Shown here in pieces: positions 5,684 to 7,184 of a DNA stretch of 7,184 nucleotides. How positions within the stretch are numbered: the stretch's first letter is position 1; each line of letters begins with the position of its first letter. Both the position numbers and the translations under genes were made by a program. The notes below the pieces were generated by a model. The model did no database searches, was not told where the DNA came from, and saw only the letters and a program-made list of their open reading frames with translations. Source of the stretch: an uncultured Parasphingopyxis sp. (GTDB lineage: Bacteria; Pseudomonadota; Alphaproteobacteria; Sphingomonadales; Sphingomonadaceae); assembly GCA_905479515.1 (NCBI GenBank), contig CAJQMX010000239.1, positions 1 to 7,184 of the forward strand, written 5' to 3'.

Positions 5684-5716
5684 ATGTTAGTTGCCACGCA
5701 TTCTCTGGGCTAACAT
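5684..5716. other. inverted repeat upstream of the SRAP remnant
   Basis: ATGTTAG (5684-5690) and CTAACAT (5710-5716) are exact inverted repeats separated by 19 nt, about 30 nt upstream of the candidate -35 box. It could be an operator or a weak hairpin. The rest of the divergent gap 5562-5807 holds nothing else I can name, and no clear alphaproteobacterial LexA box (GTTC-N7-GTTC) is visible. Confidence 0.3.
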
Positions 5717-5744
5717 GGAGTCCTAATTAAGGGATCAGGCTGGT

Positions 5745-5773
5745 TTGACGCGCTATGGTATGGCGATTATCAA
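5745..5773 (+). promoter_or_regulatory. candidate sigma-70-type promoter for the SRAP gene
   Basis: TTGACG (5745-5750), a 17-nt spacer, then TATCAA (5768-5773): 5/6 and 4/6 consensus matches. Transcription would start about 25-30 nt before the ATG at 5808. Preservation of a promoter suggests the gene was broken recently, if it is broken at all. Confidence 0.4.
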
Positions 5774-5807
5774 TCATGAATATCAAATTTCTTGATCGGC
5801 GGAGAAC

Positions 5808-6396
5808 ATGTGCAACCACTATCAAAATCATCCTGAAGCTATTCCCACTTGGAAAGAATATATTGGCGCGGCTGATGATACCCCGTTCTCTGAAATCAAG
5901 ATTGATGTCTGGCCGAAATATCAAGGCATAGTTGCCCGCGTAGATGACCGTCAGAAGAAACTGGACACCATGCAATGGGGCGTTCCGCTGACCATGAAAG
6001 GGAAGCGCCCCGGGCACGACAGTCACAAAACGAATAACCAACGTCCGCAATCTCTCCAGCTCATTCTGGCGCTCGATGCTGACAAAGCCTGAAAATCGCT
6101 GTCTTGTGCCGTTCACGCAATTTGCGGAGCCCAAGCCCAATGCGGGGAGGGAAGAATGCTGGTTCAAGGTCGATGAAGCGCCTGTCTCAGCTTTCGCCGG
6201 GATCTGGCGACCTTTCGATGAAGGCAATGTTTTTGCGTTTCTAACCTGCGAACCAAATCCGCTTATCAAACCAATCCATCCAAAAGCCATGCCGGTGATT
6301 TTGCATCCCGAAGATTACGACGATTGGCTGTCTGGAGATGATGCAGAAAAGTTCGCGGTGCCGTTTCCATCACAGTTGATGTCTATGGCAAACTGA
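5808..6396 (+). pseudogene. SRAP-family (YedK/HMCES-type) abasic-site crosslinking protein, frameshifted
   Basis: SRAP proteins cap abasic sites in single-stranded DNA by a thiazolidine link through Cys2. The frame opens with MCNHYQ, so Cys2 is present, and reads normally through MQWGVPLTMKGKRPG (residue 69). It then shifts and stops at 6090-6092. The plus-one frame carries on exactly where the family should: TKRITNVRN, FWRSMLTKPENRCLVPFTQF, EP, FAGIWR, HPKAMPV and the terminal FPSQLM, ending at 6396. Removing one base in CCCCGGG (6008-6014) restores a 195-residue protein, normal for the family, with Asn78, Glu107 and His157 in the expected active-site places. GGAG lies just 3 nt before the ATG. 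The lesion is in a short C/G run, so a sequencing error is possible. Family certain; loss of function depends on the frameshift being real. Confidence 0.9.
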
Positions 6397-6451
6397 TCAT
6401 CCACTATTATGATCCAGACTATGAGCAGCAGATGCTAGCTGAAGGCAAAAA

Positions 6452-6727
6452 TTAATCAGTCCATCGATCTAGCGTAATCATTGGCGTTCCTTTGTCAGAC
6501 GATACCAAAAAATTACATCGGCCGTCACAATCATAAATTCGGCACGGTGGATGCTTGCCAACTAATGAATAGTCCGGGCCTTTGACCATGATGAGAGCTA
6601 CAAGGTCGACTTTGAATGTCATTTGGCACTTTGTGCACCAAGCTTTGATCTGGATACCATTGAGGCGCATATTTCCCGCTGTTGAAAAGGCCTTCGGGAG
6701 AATCGGTTTGTGCTTATTGGAACCCAT
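6452..6727 (-). CDS. small zinc-ribbon-like protein (91 aa)
   Basis: The 91-residue protein has a CxxC knuckle at Cys31/Cys34 (AWCTKC) and a second group, Cys62 and Cys67 (PCRIYDC), with an extra Cys71. This suits a single structural zinc site made from 31, 34, 62 and 67. Between the knuckles the DLVALIMVKGPDYSLVGKHP pattern (D-L-x-x-L-I ... G-x-D-x-S-L) matches my memory of short uncharacterised alphaproteobacterial proteins of this length. No catalytic residues are evident; a nucleic-acid or protein-binding role is inference only. AGG lies 5 nt before the ATG, and a promoter candidate is at 6775-6804. It converges on the SRAP remnant with a 55-nt gap and no clear terminator. The gene appears intact. 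Confidence 0.78.
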   Translation of the reverse strand: MGSNKHKPILPKAFSTAGNMRLNGIQIKAWCTKCQMTFKVDLVALIMVKGPDYSLVGKHPPCRIYDCDGRCNFLVSSDKGTPMITLDRWTD

Positions 6728-6774
6728 TTCTACCTGAGAACAGAATGTGAACAGATAGAAAAGCTGTTTCAGGA

Positions 6775-6804
6775 ATATAAATGAAAAATTATAGCGACTG
6801 TCAA
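6775..6804 (-). promoter_or_regulatory. candidate promoter of the zinc-ribbon gene
   Basis: On the minus strand a perfect TTGACA (6804-6799) is followed by TTTATA or TTATAT after 17 or 18 nt (to 6775). Transcription would begin roughly 40 nt upstream of the ATG at 6727. The -10 box is weak but the -35 is an exact consensus match. Confidence 0.45.
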
Positions 6805-6852
6805 ACCAATCTCAACACCCAGAATTGTCTCCTCGCGGAGCAGTTTTACTAG
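6781..6852 (+). CDS. doubtful 23-aa ORF
   Basis: AGGA at 6771-6774 lies 6 nt before an ATG opening MKNYSDCQTNLNTQNC and closing at TAG 6850-6852. The same frame stays open beyond the stop for about 20 more codons (IKEGHGGQIVIACC...), which could mean a short gene interrupted by a stop, or chance. It overlaps the minus-strand promoter above. There is no family recognition. Otherwise 6853-6997 shows nothing coding. Confidence 0.2.
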   Translation: MKNYSDCQTNLNTQNCLLAEQFY

Positions 6853-6997
6853 ATCAAAGAAGGTCATGGCGGGCAAATTGTGATCGCATGCTGCGCCGGA
6901 TTCAAGTGGCATTTGAGGGTGTAGTTAGATTCTGAGAATCCGATTGCACTGCAGTATTGAGTGGAAGCAGGAGCCGATTGGTAAATTTCACCCAGCT

Positions 6998-7184
6998 CTA
7001 AGTGCGGACGACTGCGAAAGCTATATCCTACGTCCGCTTCGCGCCCAATTGTCGCCATTCCGAAGGAAGAAGTTCGTGCCTGAAAGCGGCCATTGCCTGA
7101 ATTCGCTGCGCTTACACCATAATGACGGCAACTGGGTGGATAGCTTCCGGTCCGCTATTAGGAGGTTAGACCGGGAAAGCGGAC
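6998..7184. repeat. intergenic mosaic repeat, copy 5 (runs off the window)
   Basis: GCGGACG (7004-7010) pairs with CGTCCGC (7031-7037). CGTCCGCTTCGCGCCC is close to the GGTCCGCTTTTGCGCCC of copy 3. The stretch 7122-7151 (ATGACGGCAACTGGGTGG...) is a diverged core matching copy 3 at about 20 of 30 positions. GTCCGCT (7150-7156) pairs with AGCGGAC (7178-7184), ending at the last base of the window. A 64-codon minus-strand frame over this region is made of repeat sequence and is not called. Confidence 0.55.

Noticed and set aside
5727..6290. 187-codon minus-strand frame opposite the SRAP gene
   Set aside because: The plus strand carries unmistakable SRAP motifs on both sides of the frameshift, so this is an antisense shadow.
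1..7184. CRISPR array
   Set aside because: The repeats are diverged, unevenly spaced and in mixed orientation, with genes between them; no regular repeat-spacer pattern or cas gene exists.

Overview
The window reads as an accessory or intergenic-rich stretch of a Gram-negative bacterium, most likely an alphaproteobacterium of the Sphingomonadales/Erythrobacter kind. This rests on three things: strong AGGAGG/AAGGAG-type ribosome binding sites, a small zinc-ribbon protein type that I associate with alphaproteobacteria, and a mosaic of GTCCGCTTT / AAGCGGAC intergenic repeats that resembles repeats I associate with sphingomonads. The taxonomic call is inference. No rRNA, tRNA, CRISPR array or complete insertion sequence is visible.

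Layout, left to right. At 1-284 there is repeat-rich non-coding DNA. At 285-917 (+) lies a small tyrosine recombinase with all catalytic residues, closed by a 12-bp hairpin at 925-955. At 1166-1828 (+) is a TTG-started soluble protein with an HEVGHH zinc-metallopeptidase motif. A repeat with a 14-bp stem-loop (1978-2015) separates it from the convergent 2034-3983 (-) gene, a TTG-started 649-residue orphan with three N-terminal membrane helices and eight cysteines. From 3984 to about 4900 there is no confident gene: one repeat copy, a possible 39-codon ORF (4512-4631) and about nine consecutive hairpins (4620-4892). At 4902-5477 (-) is an orphan soluble protein of 191 residues. At 5808-6396 (+) is a SRAP (YedK/HMCES-type) gene broken by a one-base frameshift. 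At 6452-6727 (-) is a small zinc-ribbon protein. The right end is again repeat (6998-7184).

The genes do not form an operon or a recognisable pathway. They alternate in strand, most have their own likely promoter or terminator, and the larger gaps between them are filled by diverged copies of one repeat family. The coherent picture is a patchwork region with a lone recombinase, a decayed DNA-damage gene and several orphans. I could not identify a defence system or biosynthetic cluster. The least explained pieces are the hairpin array at 4620-4892, the mosaic repeat family, and the inverted repeat copies on either side of the recombinase.
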